Shown here: positions 1 to 15,959 of the stretch, piece by piece
How the letters are laid out: each line of letters begins with the position of its first letter
How positions within the stretch are numbered: position 1 is the stretch's first letter
From: Protula sp. h YS-2021
Taxonomy: Eukaryota; Annelida; Polychaeta; Sabellida; Serpulidae
DNA: 64,000 nucleotides
Reading direction: 5' to 3'
NCBI GenBank assembly: GCA_949752745.1
Contig: OX457027.1
Coordinates: 60,476,859-60,540,858 of the forward strand
The notes under the pieces: model-generated
Databases searched by the model: none
What the model was told of the DNA's origin: nothing
What the model saw: the letters and a program-made list of their open reading frames with translations, nothing else
Made by a program: the position numbers and the translations under genes

Positions 1-341
1 TGGACAAGGCGCTTTATTTTATTTCACTTTATTCTTTAATATCAAATAGGTATATACACAATCTCTCTTTAGCCCGCTGCTCTTCAGGTACATAACCTCC
101 GTCTGGGCGTCCCCTTTGTGCCCAATCCCCCCACCCCGGCATTCCTCCATTTCAAAATACCCTGGATGTGTCCATGGGACTCCGTAAGAACTATTTATCC
201 GTGCACTTATCTCAAGCTACACTATGTGCCGTTCCAAATTTTGTATGAAATACGCAGTACAACAGCGATCTGCATAACAACATACAGTATCCTTGAAATG
301 TGCAACATCACACCACATATGACGTCATCTGACCACGTGTG

Positions 342-555
342 CTACGCTGACAATTCAATCTCTGGCAGAGATACTCGAATACTTGGGGTAGCAGTTTGTG
401 ACTTCGGCCTTGACATTTTGCTAAGAGGAGGTCCATTCGTCGCGTAGTTCGGCTGTGATAAAGGACGAATATGACACAAAACATCCTTCGTAAATGTCAC
501 GGAAGTTGCCGAAGTACTCGCTTTAGTAGTTCGATTCATTGAGCAGCCTACTCCA
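342..555 (-). CDS. Host gene last coding exon and stop
   Basis: Acceptor tttttttcag, phase 2. It begins GVGCSMNRTTKAS and ends RVSLPEIELSA before a stop. The 3' UTR runs to about position 1, where several AATAAA signals lie on the minus strand. Confidence 0.8.
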
Positions 556-3500
556 CTGAAAAAAAGAATAATCTTTCTTTCACAATGCTAACACACTTTA
601 TTTTTAGATATTTTAAATATTTTATTAATGTATTAAAGAATAAGACGTTCGTGCTATTTGTTGTCATTATAAAATTCAATCTTATACATTTCAAGATCTA
701 AAATGTTCTACGCATTAATTTTTTATGCAATTTTTTGTTGTCAATTTTCTATTTGTACTTACAAAAATAAACTCAAATAAGCCCAAGCAAAACATAAACA
801 AATTGATAAAGTATTTTAAAATACGTAACACGGTGACAACACAGGTTTAAACTTCCTAACAAAACTATTAACTATGTGTAACTAAATCTAATTACAGTCT
901 AAAAATTCCACATGTTTGCGAAAATCTGTAGATAAGTTTTGTTGCTCTTTATATAGTAGATATAACACTTTCTTTGAGCTGGTAGAAGCAAAGAAAAACT
1001 GTTAAATACTTCAAATAACAGTATATTTTCACACAGAATAAGTGTATGAAACATTTGTTGTTTTAAATATATATATATGCGTGTATATAGATATTTTATT
1101 TTTCGAAAAGTAATATGCAAAATAATATGATTACATAATGCTTAATTTCAGCTCTATATTTATTACGTTTAATGAATAATGGCAAAGAACACTGGAGCCA
1201 GCTGACAAGAATGCAAGACTTGGTGGAGATGCACATTGAAGGAAGGAACATGCTAGTTAATACGTTGTAGAGTCATCATAGAATAAATTAAAATTTTTAC
1301 ATATGCAAAAAACATGCACACTGAATAATACCATCACCTTTTTATGTACAATATAAAAACAGCATTTACAACAATCAGTGACGTACAGGCCGAAAGATGT
1401 GACTAAAGCATGTAGAATCCACCTTTCCGAATTCTGAACGCCAGGCGTAAAAATGGTTAAGAAAATCATGTAATTTTAGAAATGACAACATGCATACACA
1501 TTTAAATTTAAATCAATTTTTTACTCAGACAGGTGCCAAACTTTAATTCATGCAAATTGCACAAACTATTTGCCAGTCCTCAGTTTGGTGCCTACATTTC
1601 ATACCACAGTCAGCCGTTTCTAATAACATTTTCATTACTTAGGAAATTGCGGAGATTAAGGTCAGAACCGATATAGCATGAAGGGAAGTTTAACATTTTA
1701 TTCTCCCATGCAGAACAACCTTCAGTTCATTCAATTTCTAAAAACACTTCAAATATACTCGTATTATACAGAACGACTTTTCTCATCTGTGGTTACATTT
1801 CCAAACTGAAAAATGGTAAATTACTATATACAGTGTGAACACGGTGCTGTATCCTATTATAAGAAGTCACGTGTCAGTGTAACCCAATCACGTGACGTTG
1901 AGTTGAGCGACTGATTTACCAATGACCGTTTGCGGTTGCATAAATTCTGACGATTCTAATGAATAGAGCTCTACGCTGTAACTACGGCTACGCCTTGGAG
2001 GAAAAAAGTCAAAAGAAATTTTATTTATTATTTAATTTTATTTATTTTAGTTTATCTCTTGCAAGAAGGCATTCTAAATTCTGAAAAGAAACACGTTCAA
2101 ATCACATGAAATGGCTATTGCAGTTTATCGCAACTAAAGAATATATCCGGCGGCGAACCAATCAGTCTACGGCTAAATTCTTCGACTTTTCATGGGCCAG
2201 ATCTTTGTCATTTTCACTGAATAGTTAAATGAACAAATCAAGCACAACGCTACACTGTGCGTTAGCAAGTGTATGATACAGAAAATCTGTTCAGATTACG
2301 GCATTCAAGCTAAACAGCTTCGTAGATTCCAGTGACAAAAAACAGTAAATTAAATTGCAGCTGATGTTATTAAAAAGCTGACATGAGGCTGTTCCAGAAA
2401 GTCGTTATGACCCGGGCAGGGTTAGGGTGGCATTACAGTTGTCTTTATTCCATGACTGCAAGTACGCTTAGAAAGAAAACGGCGGTATTTTTGAAGTACA
2501 CTTGACGGGTAAATTACACACATGGGTATTCCCCGTTCTTCCAGTATCGAAAACGTCACGCCACGCCATAACAATGCAACCAAATATAAAATATTTAATT
2601 TATAAGAGATAAGAGAGGAATTCCGAAATAACAATAAAACCGACACTCACGTTTGGACTGATTCGAAAATCCTCCCTGAGTCTTGGGCATTGTTTGAGCC
2701 TCTGAGGCTTGTAATGACAATGCTACAGGCTGCGGGGGCATTTTTCTGATTAGTCCCTTCGCGTATGATTTTACCATCATACGTAGATATGTATTGAAAA
2801 AAATGCTGAATCGTATTTTCATTTTTCTCGAAGGGATACGAAGGGATACGAAGTATTTGGCGTAACAAGCGTAAAATAACATTTTTCTTCATCCATATCG
2901 AATCCAAAAAGAAAATACAGTCTTTTAAATTAAGGAAACAGTACTACTTCCATAAAAGAGGAATAAGACTGCCACATAAGTACCTCTGCCGCATTCTGGG
3001 ACAGCCCTTATTCAGTTCAATACGTTAACACTGTAGCTAAAAATAGATTAAATCAAACCTGTCATGTTAAAATCAAAACTAGAAGTCAAGTATTATTTTA
3101 AAACCAAAGTTAGACCGATCCCAACACGCTTGCCGTCACTTACGGGAATGTCTAGAGGGTCATGCTTATTGCGATGGGGCGTGGCTATAGGTTTATTTCG
3201 CAATAAGTTCAGCTGAGTCAGACTTTTATTTGGAAGAACTAAAGTCGGAAAGCGACTTTTTATCACAACAGAAGCACCGTGTCTGTTCAACAATTTGACA
3301 GAAAAAAAAATAAAATGAACACGTATAAACTTCAACATAAAACCCAAGGCTGTTCCATCAATTCTTTCTAGGAAGTGGCTATTCGCACCACCATAAATGA
3401 ATGGTGGTGCGAATAGTCTTCCTCTTCTTTCTGCACCTGTCTTTATTACTATTTGTTTCGTTAGCTTTTATGCATAGGCCTACATGTATTATTTTTTACG

Positions 3501-5248
3501 CTTATGTAAAATGTAAATCGCGAGAAATTATTTTTAGAATGACGTCTTTCGTAAAACAAAGGTGCTATCCCTTAATTCAATTTCTGGAACAGCTAAATAG
3601 CACTTATGATATAATTACGCCAAGGTCATTGTGCAGCAGTGGATTCTTTTTTCCGCAACAATATTGCCCATAAAGTACCATTTAGTACTTACACTATTGC
3701 ACTATTATTATATGGTAGTATTTAGTATCGCAGTATATAGTTTGTACAGCATGATTTAATAGTCATAACCAAGACGTGAAGTAGCATGAGTATCTGGTAC
3801 TTGGAGCCAGAAGATCACTGGTTTTCTCAACAAATTTATCTCATTTTTTCAGCCTCGTAACAAACCAATAAGACAAACATGTTCGAAAAATTCCATATTA
3901 AAATTTTCATACATAAATGTTTAGAGATGGTTTCGTGATTTGTACTATATTGGCATCCAATTGTGAAAGCCATGATTTATAAGCGTAAAAATGTCAAATG
4001 CAAATAAAAATAATTCTATTTTTTCTCAGTTCTCTATTGTTCAATTTTAGTAAGAAAAATAGCACATTTGTTCAGCCATTTTAAAATAGACTTATCAATA
4101 GACTATCAATAATAATCTTGAAAAGCTCGGTAAAACAAAGCCGGCAGCTATCAGAGCAATACACTACAGAGAAATGATAAATTCTTCCCAAACGTATCAC
4201 AAGATTGAGCAAATACTTTGGTACGAGACACAGTACCATTTATTTGCAATATCTTACATGTTATCTGTGAAATCTTAAGTTAATTATTCAAATATACAAG
4301 CAAACGTCAGTTAATAGTGTAAATGGAAAGCTCAAGAAGAATTAACATTTTTTTTATTTATGAGATCAACTCAAAATAAGCCCGATTCATCAACTAAATA
4401 TCACCAAAGACAAATAGATTCATAGATTAATGCTAATTTTTTAAAACCATTTTGTTTACAACGTGGCATCATGAATCTCAGCACAGTCTTACCTCAAGGT
4501 GTAATCCAACGGCATATCTTTCGAATCGCCACTAGATAAGGAAGTCAACGAGCCTCGTTTTTGTTCCTCCAATCCTCGCTTTGGATCCCCACCTCCTTTG
4601 TTGTTACCACCGAAAACACCTCCGATTTCACCTCCCCAGCCTGATCTCATACCTGAACGGCCTTTTAGTGGACTGAAAAAAAATATTATAAATACTAATA
4701 TTATTCCCATAATTTTCCCAAGGACAAGTATTTACTTCAGAAATTAAAACTTTTTTTTTTTTTAACCTAAACCTCGCAAGAATATTTTTACGTAAAGTGA
4801 TCGAAATACACTGTAATCATAAATTTTTACATAACTTTGACGAAAACCTATTAATCTACCGAGTTTCTCACTTACATAGAAACCTGTAGGATTTTAAGCA
4901 TATTAAAAATAGGTTACCTAAATTTGAAGTCTTTTGGCAGTGTTTGGCCCAAAATGGCAGCCTTCCTTGATGCGGCCAGTTGTTTCTGAAAATCTCTCCT
5001 TGCATTCCCATACCCATTGAATATATGATCACAAAATACTAAACTACCTGATTCATATACCTGAAAGTAATGCAAAGAAAATCACATATACAGATAAACC
5101 TGGGCAATCACATAAACCTGACATAAATCGGATTTGCATTGTCGCCGTTCTTTCATTTTCTTTCACTTTCTACATACACTGGATAAACGAGAGTATCTAG
5201 AAAATTGATTGTGTAATTATAAGGTTTACCAGGTTTACAATATATAGG

Positions 5249-5311
<63 letters not shown>

Positions 5312-8300
5312 TCTACTCTACTCTACTCTACTATATATATACTCTACAATAAATAATAAATAAATAATAAAAAAATAACCTCATGTTACACGACATATCA
5401 AAACTGATACTTGTTAATTAAAAAAAAAACTTTGTAAGAATTTGAAACAAATGTGCACATAGTGGTATATTCTCAAGAGAATCGTGTCAATGATCATACT
5501 TTTAAGTTTCATTAACCATAGTGGACTCCTTAAAACAGAACATAAAAGCCACAAAGTTTCGGCGGACGTACCAAAAACATTCCAGGCACGACATTGTGCC
5601 TGCGCACCAACAACGGCTGCGCATGGTCGGAGAAATCGGAAGCGGAAACGACGTCATACCAAAACAAACGATATGGGTCATTACGTGACTGCATACATGG
5701 CTTCGTTCGATTGCGATTCTTCTCATCATGAAGTTGCTCCAGCATATTTTCAGCCGGAGTGGCCGCTGGAGCCCTGGATATTGCATCAAAAACTTCGACT
5801 AAGATGCCACAATGGCCTTGAAGGGCTTACGAGAAAAAATGGTCAATGTTTGATCAACATAAATAGATCTAATAAATAGAGGTTTGCAAAAATGCAAAAT
5901 GTTGACCAAAGTTCTTAAGCTCAACATTTTTTTGCTTGTCAGTAATACTTCGTGATGATAAGGTAAATCTGCCAGTGATCAGGCAAATAAATAATATCAC
6001 TGAGTATAAGTCTATTTCAGATGCAAACAATATTAAAAAGAATAACACGAAATTTTACTGAAAAAAACTAATGAACTCGTAAAAAATCTTGTAGCGTACA
6101 GCGCGGACTTGACGGCTATGACGATCAGCTGCTTTTCCGGAGCTTGCTTTTGTATGAACTCATCAAATTCCACGTCACTGATGTTGGGGATTTTATGCCT
6201 GCTACACCTGCAGACAACACGTTGGTGCCCCAGCAGACTGAGGCGCAACGCGATGGGGCACAGGCCGACGGACGGACTGACGCCAGGGTCGGCCTGGCCG
6301 CCGTACGAGTGACAGACCAGTGTCTGGCCCTGCGGGGCACTTCTCGACCGAGAGGACCTAGAACCAGCTGACCTGTGAAGGTCATACAAAATTCATCAGC
6401 ATTTAATCATATTCTTTTCGGTTTTGAGTGCACAAGGGTACTTAATTACTTCACATATTAAAAAAAAACTCTTCTCATCAGCCGTGGCCGATTTGTGTAA
6501 CGTATCCATACATAAATTTTCACTTCCGTCTTTTTTTCCTTGTGTTAGAATAAGTCTATAAATGATACAGAAGACTATGACGTTAAAAACATTTCTATGT
6601 CTAAACAATTCTCCTCACGTTCCTGAAGAAATTAGGCGCGTAAGACGAGCAATAGCTCTTCGCGCATTAAGAAAGCTATTTCGAAGCTATTTATCCAACA
6701 GTTATTTCAATTAATTGAAAATGCATGTAGGATTTAATTACAACTCCTATTTCCTCTTCAATATACCTATAAACTATAGAATTAAAAATCACAATCCTAT
6801 GTCACTTGTTTCAGCGCGAGCTTATTGTTCAGATTTAATTGAATGATATTTAATTGAAGCCTCAAAATGCTATTTCTTACCCTGGCAAAGAAGAGCCGGC
6901 AAAGGTGGTGGTGCGCGACACGCTGTGCGCGTCGTACTCGCCCAAGGCCGCGCCGAGCACCGTGTCCTCAAATTTCACCTGCGCCTTCGTCGTCTGCGTC
7001 ATTTCCGGTGATCTCCTTCCGCCCACGCTCGACGATGCGGTAGACGGGCGATCTCGCGCTTTAAAATGTGAAAAGTGTATCGTCAATGTCGTAATGAGTT
7101 TTATTTCCTAGTCACTAATAAATAACAACAAGTATGTCAGTAAAACTGATTAAGTTTCAAGACATTTCGAAGTCTGACTAAGTCCACTGGCCGCTTGCAA
7201 TCATCGGAAATTAATTTTCGACGAAGTCTGCAGGCCTAGTTTTTCGGTCGACTGTGAAACCTATACCCAGGTGCACAACTGAAACCCTTATTCTATGCAT
7301 GTGCAAGGTTTAAATGAAATTCCTCCAGTAGTTCTTGAGATCTGTCGCGGAAAACGACACCCTATGCCAAATATTGATGGACAGACGGACAGACGCAGCG
7401 GCGGGGGCCTAACAAAATATATTTGTTTATTGCTTGCTGGGCTGCTTTTCATATCATCACAGCTGAAGATGTATCACCGGAAATATTATCTTTATATGTG
7501 TTTTTTAAAGAGACAGAGGGAGGTTTCATTTATAAAGTAAAGGGTGTTATTTACGTATATAGGCGGAGCGGGCTCTTATGGGCACTTTGGCCCTGGGCAC
7601 CGCCGTTGCTTCTCTCTGTATGATGACAACACCTCCACCGGGCTTGGCAGACTTGATATCTCTCACTCGCTTGGGCGTCTGGCTATCTCTGATACCCTTA
7701 AGGTAAGGAGAAGAAATGCCCATGGCCATCCGGTAATGATCCATCCAGTCATCAACCGTGTTTCTGCAAGATCGAAACATACATCACACTACACAATTCC
7801 ATTCATAAAGAACACAGTGTATATTCGATAATTCAAGGTTTATTTAAAGCTAAAACAACATTGTTGTGAGAAGAATTATGTGCACTTTTTTCAGTCGATA
7901 CCGGAAAATTTAATTCAGAGACACCTCAATTTGGAGATGAATGAAAGTAAAAAATGGGTTTCGAACTTAAGAAAAAAACCTCGAGTGGTTCCAGTTCTCG
8001 AATACCTACTTCTGCGAAAATTAAGTTACCGTTATTTTAACAGCGATGAGAATAATGTAAGCAAGAAACCTTGCTATAAGGAGACCGTGTGCCTTAACGG
8101 ATACATTCTTTTGGTAAGTATTCCTATAAACAGTACGATTATTTTAACTGAAACACCCTATTATTCAAAATAAGATATATCTCATGCAAAAACGAAAGTG
8201 GAAAGTGTCTCAAGCGAAATAAGGTGCTTTCGACTGAGCCTATTCTTGAATAGACTAACGTAAATTAATGGCAGTAAAACTTCCATGAAAATCTATGTAT

Positions 8301-11300
8301 GAAATCTATATATAACAATGAGACTGACATAGACTCACTGCGTCTAAATGACTTATTTCGCTCAGGACAAAAAAATGTCTTAAATTTTTATTTGTATGAC
8401 ACATTCTTATTTTAAATAATAAGGTGTTTTGAATACCGAAACCACACCATGTAGACTTATTTAAATCAATTACTGAAGAGTACGACATTGAAATTACTTT
8501 ATCTTTCGTTGCAACTTGAGAAGCTCCTTATCTGCCTCTTCGTCATTTTCAGTGGCTTCGGGAAAATTTATCAACTTTTCCAGCTCCGCTTTGCTTCTCT
8601 ATTTAAATAAACGAATAAATTAGACACAAATAGTAGGCGTTAATGCACTTTACACACCATATCTGTGTGCTCATAACTTTAGCATGGTAAATTCACTTTG
8701 ACGAAAAATACTCATTGATTCAAATAAGAAAAATATAAATTTTTTTATCCATTATTTAATCATTAAATTTAATTGTTAGGATCACGGCCATATTAATTTA
8801 CAAAATAACATCTATCAAATGATATGAACAGCTTGACATGAGAAACCGAGATATAGTAATTTAACTTCCTTTGAACTGTTCACTGGTGAATACAGTGAAA
8901 GATACATGTTAATACTACTAGCAATATTATGTCCTTCAAGTTTGCCTTGTATTTATTGCGTCTTATTCATTGTGTATAACAATATACGGTATATGACTAT
9001 GCATGATTTTAATAATGTGACTCAACATCATTGGACCAAAGAAAATCTCGGTTGTGACGTCAGTTCCCTGCACCTCGCCACAAGAAATGTCTAAGTGTGT
9101 AAAATGCTACTTCTGCTCTCAAAAGGCAATAATATATAAACATATACCTGGGGCTCTATCAAGACTTATGAGAAATGAAAAAAAAATAAATCAATAAATA
9201 ACTGTACACAATTCTGTAAGAGTAGTTTTATACGTTTATAAATAAATGTCATTATTTCTACACTCCAGAACTGTACTTTTGACAATTCCTAAGGTAATAA
9301 ATAATGATTGAGAATAAACTATTGAAATGAGTCATTCATGCATGAACACTGAAATAAGGCATATTTTATTCTACAAAAACTAAAGAAAGTAAACTGAAAC
9401 AAACATATAAATGTAAACAGAAGATGTTTCCAAAACAACAATAAAACAAGCAAAAATGAAAGCAGCAAACCAAACAGAACCCAAAGAACTATCTCAAAAC
9501 CCGTGGTAACTCCCACATTTTTTCTTAGAAACCAAAAAAAGCCAAAGCCAGTCCTTAAATCACCAAGCGTTTAGTGTAAACCATAAATCTCCGAAACTAT
9601 GATTTTATAATACAGTGTCTTGAGAGCAGGGCCTTTGACCTTTTACATATTCTACCTTCTCCCTTTCCAGTTTTTCTTTTTCAATTTGTGCGCTTTCAGT
9701 CAATTTCACCTAAATTATAAAAAACCGTTTAATTTTAAAACAAGTACAAATACAATTAAAATAATTGCACACACACGCAAAGCAAACACAGCAAACATGT
9801 GGAAAAAGAAGAGTTCAAAAAGTTAAGTCATCTTTTTTTTCGGCGGGGGAAGGGGTGGGGTGTTTTTTTTTTTCTTTATGAAAGTAATAGTAAAAATAAT
9901 AGCATTGGTTGCAACCAATCGACTCAAAGCAAAGCATCGTAAAACACACCAAAACCAAAAATTACAAGCCTTTTATTTTTGATAAACAAAAAGAAATTTA
10001 TATAATTTTCTTATCAAAATTTCAAGCCTGCAATATATTGCCGGAAAATACGAGCTTTCAGGGCGTCACTTAAAAGTGGACAAATGCAAGCCGGTTCCTT
10101 TCTAAAGGCCAGGGGATGTGCTGCTCCGACTTTAGATCACCGGCCCTGTTTAGAAATTCTGAAGGCGGTGCCTTGCTCATTCCAAAAACAGCTATAAAAC
10201 TCTTAAGCCAAAACGAAACACCAAAAAATCCTAAAACAAAATGGTTAGAAGCAACAATATCGAGTTCTTTTCACAGAAATCAACAGCTACATGTAGAGTT
10301 ACCCCTTTTGAATATGCGGATGAATTGCTGTCAGGGCGGGTCAGTGATCTATCGAGTAAACCTTTCAATAGTGTCGAAGGCGCGGGTGACATCAAGGACG
10401 TTCCTACAGCCTCCTGACTTTCCATAAATTCGGTCAGATCAATTGCACTTCTTGAAACCAAGCGATTGAGTGGCGGAAGGAATGGTAATGGTCCTTTCTT
10501 AGGACCAGCATTCTGACCTTTAGCCACGTCTGCGTACAAAGGAACCGCTTTTGGCAGCTCTAAGCTGTACCTTGGAGAAATTTGCGGTCTTTTCGTTTCT
10601 CCCGCTCTTGGTTCACTCTGACTAAATTTAGCCGCGTGCTCAGTTTTATCACATGCTTTACCGGATCCAACACCGGAAATCGACGGTAACGGTTGTACCG
10701 TCGAATCCCTGTCTCGCAGCTGATAAAATGCATTAGACAGGGCTTGGTTAAGCTTCGGCTTCAAGTGCGCCAATTCTTCCTGTCGTTCTCTGGGCGACTT
10801 CGTTATAGCCTTTAAGGCAAAAGTAACAGATTTCCTCTGCACACCAGCAGGTGCTTGCAAAACGCTCTCTGTCTGTGTTTTGCGTGTGTCTTTCGCCTGA
10901 TGAACATTGTCAAGCGCCCTCACACTGCATATCCTGCTGCTCGCGTTACTGCCTTTTAGAAGATCCGGCTGGGTAAGCATGCGGGGAAATAAAACTAGCT
11001 ACAGTGTCTGTGAATTCTTCATAAAACAAGCAAACTGTGTTACATTAGACAAACCAAACCATGCAAACAGGCCGATCCAGTATCACATTTGTGCATGTCG
11101 CATCATACTGAAGGTAATTAAGATTGCAAAATAAAAAAAAAATAATATAAAAAAATCAGGAAAGACTAGAGCCTCAGACAGACACGATCCCCCGTGTAAC
11201 ATGGATGACCTATGACATAGGTGTCAAAACTGGTTTACTATTACTGCCGCTTTTTATTACGTTTTTCACCATTTTAACAGGTTTGCATTATAAAAATTTC

Positions 11301-14300
11301 GGCAAAAGCTAACTTTTTATTAAAAAATAATCCACTCTGGCAATTCTCAGTATTTGTGTTATTCGTATGTGAAGTTTTAAAGAAATCAGAGAAACAGTTT
11401 TCGGGACACAGTCTGGAAGACTGTGTCTCCAAAACCGCTCAGTTTCGCAGACAAATTTGTATAAAACGAGAAGTTTTACCAAATTTCAAAACACTGTGGT
11501 TTTTTTACAATTTTTCATGAATGGGAACAAAAAAAAAAAAAAAACGATTTTGAACACCTTCCATATGTGCTCTATCCGTATCTGAAATGCAATAGTTTTG
11601 GAGGCGTACCCTGAACACCGACATTTTGATAAATCCGAAAAAAAGTCGTATCTTTGAGAATTTTTGACCGATTTACAAAACAATACGACTTTACACACCT
11701 TCGAAATACGTTCTAACAGTATGCCAAAGGGAAGAGCTATACGACAAATGCTTTCGGAGGTACAGCCCGAACACGACGGCGGACGAAAGTGGACAGACAG
11801 ACGGACAGACGGGCAAGCTGATACCTATATCCCCTCGTTACACGGAGAATAATTACGCATATCTAAACACTGTCAATGTAACACTTTTGTGGCTAAGTTT
11901 CCATTTAAATGCCCATTTTATAATAAACTAGGTGCACATATATACCCTTGAGTGTATATATTATTCCATAAAGAAAATAACTGAGAATAATCAGGCAGCA
12001 AGCACATGCGAAGCTTTATCTGTGATCACGCCGATTTAACAGTATCCTTTATCTCAGATAAGCAGACTGAAAAGCAAATAACTCATCTATATGAAATTTG
12101 AAATACATTATCCTACTGGGAATGTGTCAAAGTGATTACCAATACTGCCATTTCTTTTAAATTTTATATTTTGTGCATTTCATTTCTGAAGACTTTTGTT
12201 AAAAAGAAACTTCACATTATACCCGTCATCATGGAGGGGGGAGGGGGGGGAAGTGACGCAGCATGGCGTTGACGCAGGAATGATACGAAACCGGGCGCAA
12301 ATGTCCAAGTTTAATATGCTATAATTTTTGAGAACAATCTATTAATTCCTTGTGGACTGAAACACGTTAAATAGTTCCAATTTATTTGATAAACAGGCAC
12401 TATTTTACATAGCGAAACAAATCATAATAAAGAGCGAGCGTAACTAGCAATGTAACAGACATTTGGCAAGCGCCTTTTGGACATTTGTATTTTTTTTTTT
12501 TTTTGGCGCACGCTGAAAACTCTGGCGCGCCGTCTGGAAAATTATTGCGTCATTACGGCGCACAACTAAAATTTCTGTGCGCCGTATAGAGAATAAATGG
12601 CACACGGTGCGCAAGCTAGAATTATCCTTGACACGTATGCAGAGAAAACAACCGAAGGAAAAAGATTCGTGCTGCTACAGGAAGAGAGAGCACAAGTGAT
12701 ATGAGTTGTTGCAGTGGGTGAAGGGGGTGGGGAGCAATTTCATCGAATATATGCTATAACAAACTAAATGAGTGACACATGAGGGTGTAGAGCTGAAAAA
12801 TATCGCAATAAACCCCCATAAAACTCGTTCACAATAAACCACTTTGCTGATCCGTACAACTATTAAAATGACACCGGTTGGACGGAGAACACTTCATGTC
12901 ATATTGATGGCGATAAAAACCTCACTAAATTAGCATATTTGAGATAAGATTTTTATTATCGCTATTATACTATGGACAGAAAGTCATTTGTATTCCGTGG
13001 TACCCGTGCATTCTCCATGCACAGCTGTAGTAGCTCTACTTTAAGTTATGAAATTCGAGATTCATTGAGGACCGTTTTGGGCAGTTTGGTAACCGTGGTG
13101 ACAACACCAATACCGGTGACCATATTAATCGGTTCAAGGAGGACATACCCATTACTGAACATGGAATTCGTCGTTTTTTTTTCAGACTGACACTTGCCAC
13201 TTTGAACGCCAAGTTCTAACAATCACCAAATGTTTTTGCACTCCAAATGTTTATGTCGCAGAACAAAGATCTTGTGTTGGTTGTTTTATTTCATTTTCAT
13301 TTAGTTTTGAAGCAAATAACTTTGAGTACATAGTATATTTATAACCCCCATAAACCACACGTTATAAAAAGGCCACTTTAACAACGGTTAGTGAAGCACT
13401 TTTATGTTCATAAAACTTCTCCCGTTTGATTTACATGCATTAACCTGATATGTGCAAGAAACATGCATTGCTGTTTGTTTCTTCAACACTACATCTTATT
13501 AACTTTCATTCATTTCATGTTTAATAAAAGCCACGAAGTTTTTGCCAGAAAGAACAATAGAGCGATATATTATAGCATGAATATCTGCTTTCTGTACATC
13601 AAGTGTTACTTGATCGTCATTAATTTTACTTGATCCTCAAAATCTTTTCCTTGTTCTTCAAAAAGTATTTTCTGCAAAAAATAGCCCACAGTGATACTCA
13701 GTGGTACAAGACCTTCCGTGATATAAACTGGGTAATCCATAGGACGGCCAGGAGTAATTGTGGATACAGGGCTTAAATGTGAGACCGCTGGTCCGGTGGA
13801 TTAGTACTCTACTTTTCTTAACAGTTACTGATACTGAGAAAAATTACCTTTCCCAATGGTCAGTAACCGATGCATGTCACCGGCAGAGCTGAAAATCTAT
13901 ATGTATCGGACCAGCCCATAATTTAAGCTCTGCAATGACGTCATATAAGTAATACCCAAACCTAGAGCGGGGTCTAAGACCCCTGAAGGTGGCTAATAAG
14001 ATTTTCTGCAACGGACAACGAACTGTGACAGCAACTCGGACAAAACACCCATGATTCGAAATCGGATTTCATGAACAATTCTACAGCAGCTTCTTGAAAG
14101 TGATCAGCCTTCAGTGTCGTGAATAGGAAACGAACAACAGCATATAGGCTTCGACACTGTCTTGCATCAGCGCCCTCTTGCCTATAATTCCCTCACGAAA
14201 TAAGCGGATGACGTCTGAGGCGTGAATATGCAGCAGGGGCAGAAATTATCTTTTAAAAATTTGAAGAAAAATTAAAGCTTTCTTTTTAATTGTATTACTT

Positions 14301-15928
14301 TGATTTTTAGTTATTTCAGTAATATTTGTAAATCACACAGTCCATGATTTAGAAAATGCGCATTTTCACAACTAATTCACATATCATTGTTAATATCTTC
14401 ATTACAATATCATTAGAATACACAGTACACTGTCACATGATGCACTTGCATTTGGTTCATCTAGATTAAATCAACGTCATACATCGTCTCAAATTAATCG
14501 TCTCTGCAATCACAACAACTTACCCAAATTATTTTGAATTCTTGTAAAAAAAAAATGAGATAAAGAAGAAGAAATGCTCTTCAATAAAAATTCTTGATTC
14601 ATTTGCACGTGCTTACCTTGCCCTTTAGAACCTTTTTCGGTCGCGGGGCTTGGGTTTTTGGTCTGTATGGTTTGGCAAATTCTTTGGAAGCCTGTGAGCT
14701 TAGAGTCGTACCCGAAATCAAATGACCCTGCCAACAATTATATTTTCAAGGTCATTTAGAACCAATGAGATGGCGAGTTTAACTCGTACAGGTAATTTCT
14801 AATTTTAACAGGTATCTCACCGAAGCCACATGTAAATAAAATGACTAGGAATTGTAAATAATACTTCAAGAGGGATACATGTATAAATCCACAGTGGTCC
14901 TAAAATCATAACAAAAATATGACTAAATGATTTACAATAATTTAATAACTAACAATGTTTAGACCATTAATTAATAAAAAATGTCCCCTTCATCAAACAG
15001 TCAACTGTAAAAAATTTAGTATATATTTTTTCTACTGCAAAACGCTTAACTACTTAAATAAATTGTTTCTACACTGTGTATGGATTTTAAAAGGGCACAC
15101 TATTTTAAATGTATCAAATAAAAACAGTCAAATATATTTCATTTTAAACTCACGAGGGCCTCTCTTGACGGTTCTTCGTAACCAGGCACAGCTCCGACGT
15201 TAATTTTACAGGTCTCCTTTTCACAATTGAAAAGCAGCTGCATTTGTGTAAGATTCATACAGCGAAACGCTAAGCAACTATTAATCTGAAAAAAAAAACA
15301 GGTGTCTTTAATCAATCTTGTTTTTTATCATGCAACAAAAATTGAACACCTGAAAATGAAGTGCCGATTCCAAATATTAGCCATACGTTGCAAAGTAAAC
15401 TTATCATGGGCATTGGAAATACGTCTTTGAGATCCCGTTTCACGGGAATTTTACCTGAAATGACACCGGTACGGGAAGTTTATGGTGTGTGGGCCATTTC
15501 CACCTTCTCTGTATAGCTCCCTCTTCAGTCGACAGCGTACCCCCGCTTCTGTCAGATAGAAACCTCACCTGGGAATGCACACATTGCAATGTGAGTATGT
15601 AATTAGGAAATCCGAGCAATTTAAGTAATAATTGAGCTGTCTTTCAACTAAAATCCCCAAAATTTTACACTTGTAAATTGGAAATGACAAAACCCTACTG
15701 AGAAACAGTTATACTGCACCCAAACGAAGAAAGAGCCACTGGACTAAATAAATGACTGTTAAAATCAGGAATTCCACCCTCGATGTTATTCCCTATAAAG
15801 TCGCTCTATAATGCCATGGTCCCTGAAAAATCTCAGGGCTCATTTATTTATTCACTCTCACTGCGATATGTTACTATTAGTTTAACATTATCTTTTGTTG
15901 TTATATTGGTTACTGGTATTATTATTAT

Positions 15929-15959
<31 letters not shown>

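Noticed and set aside
5484..5879. 131-residue plus-strand open frame
   Set aside because: It is the complement of a minus-strand host exon (5,572-5,798) that has splice sites, matching phase and conserved-looking motifs.
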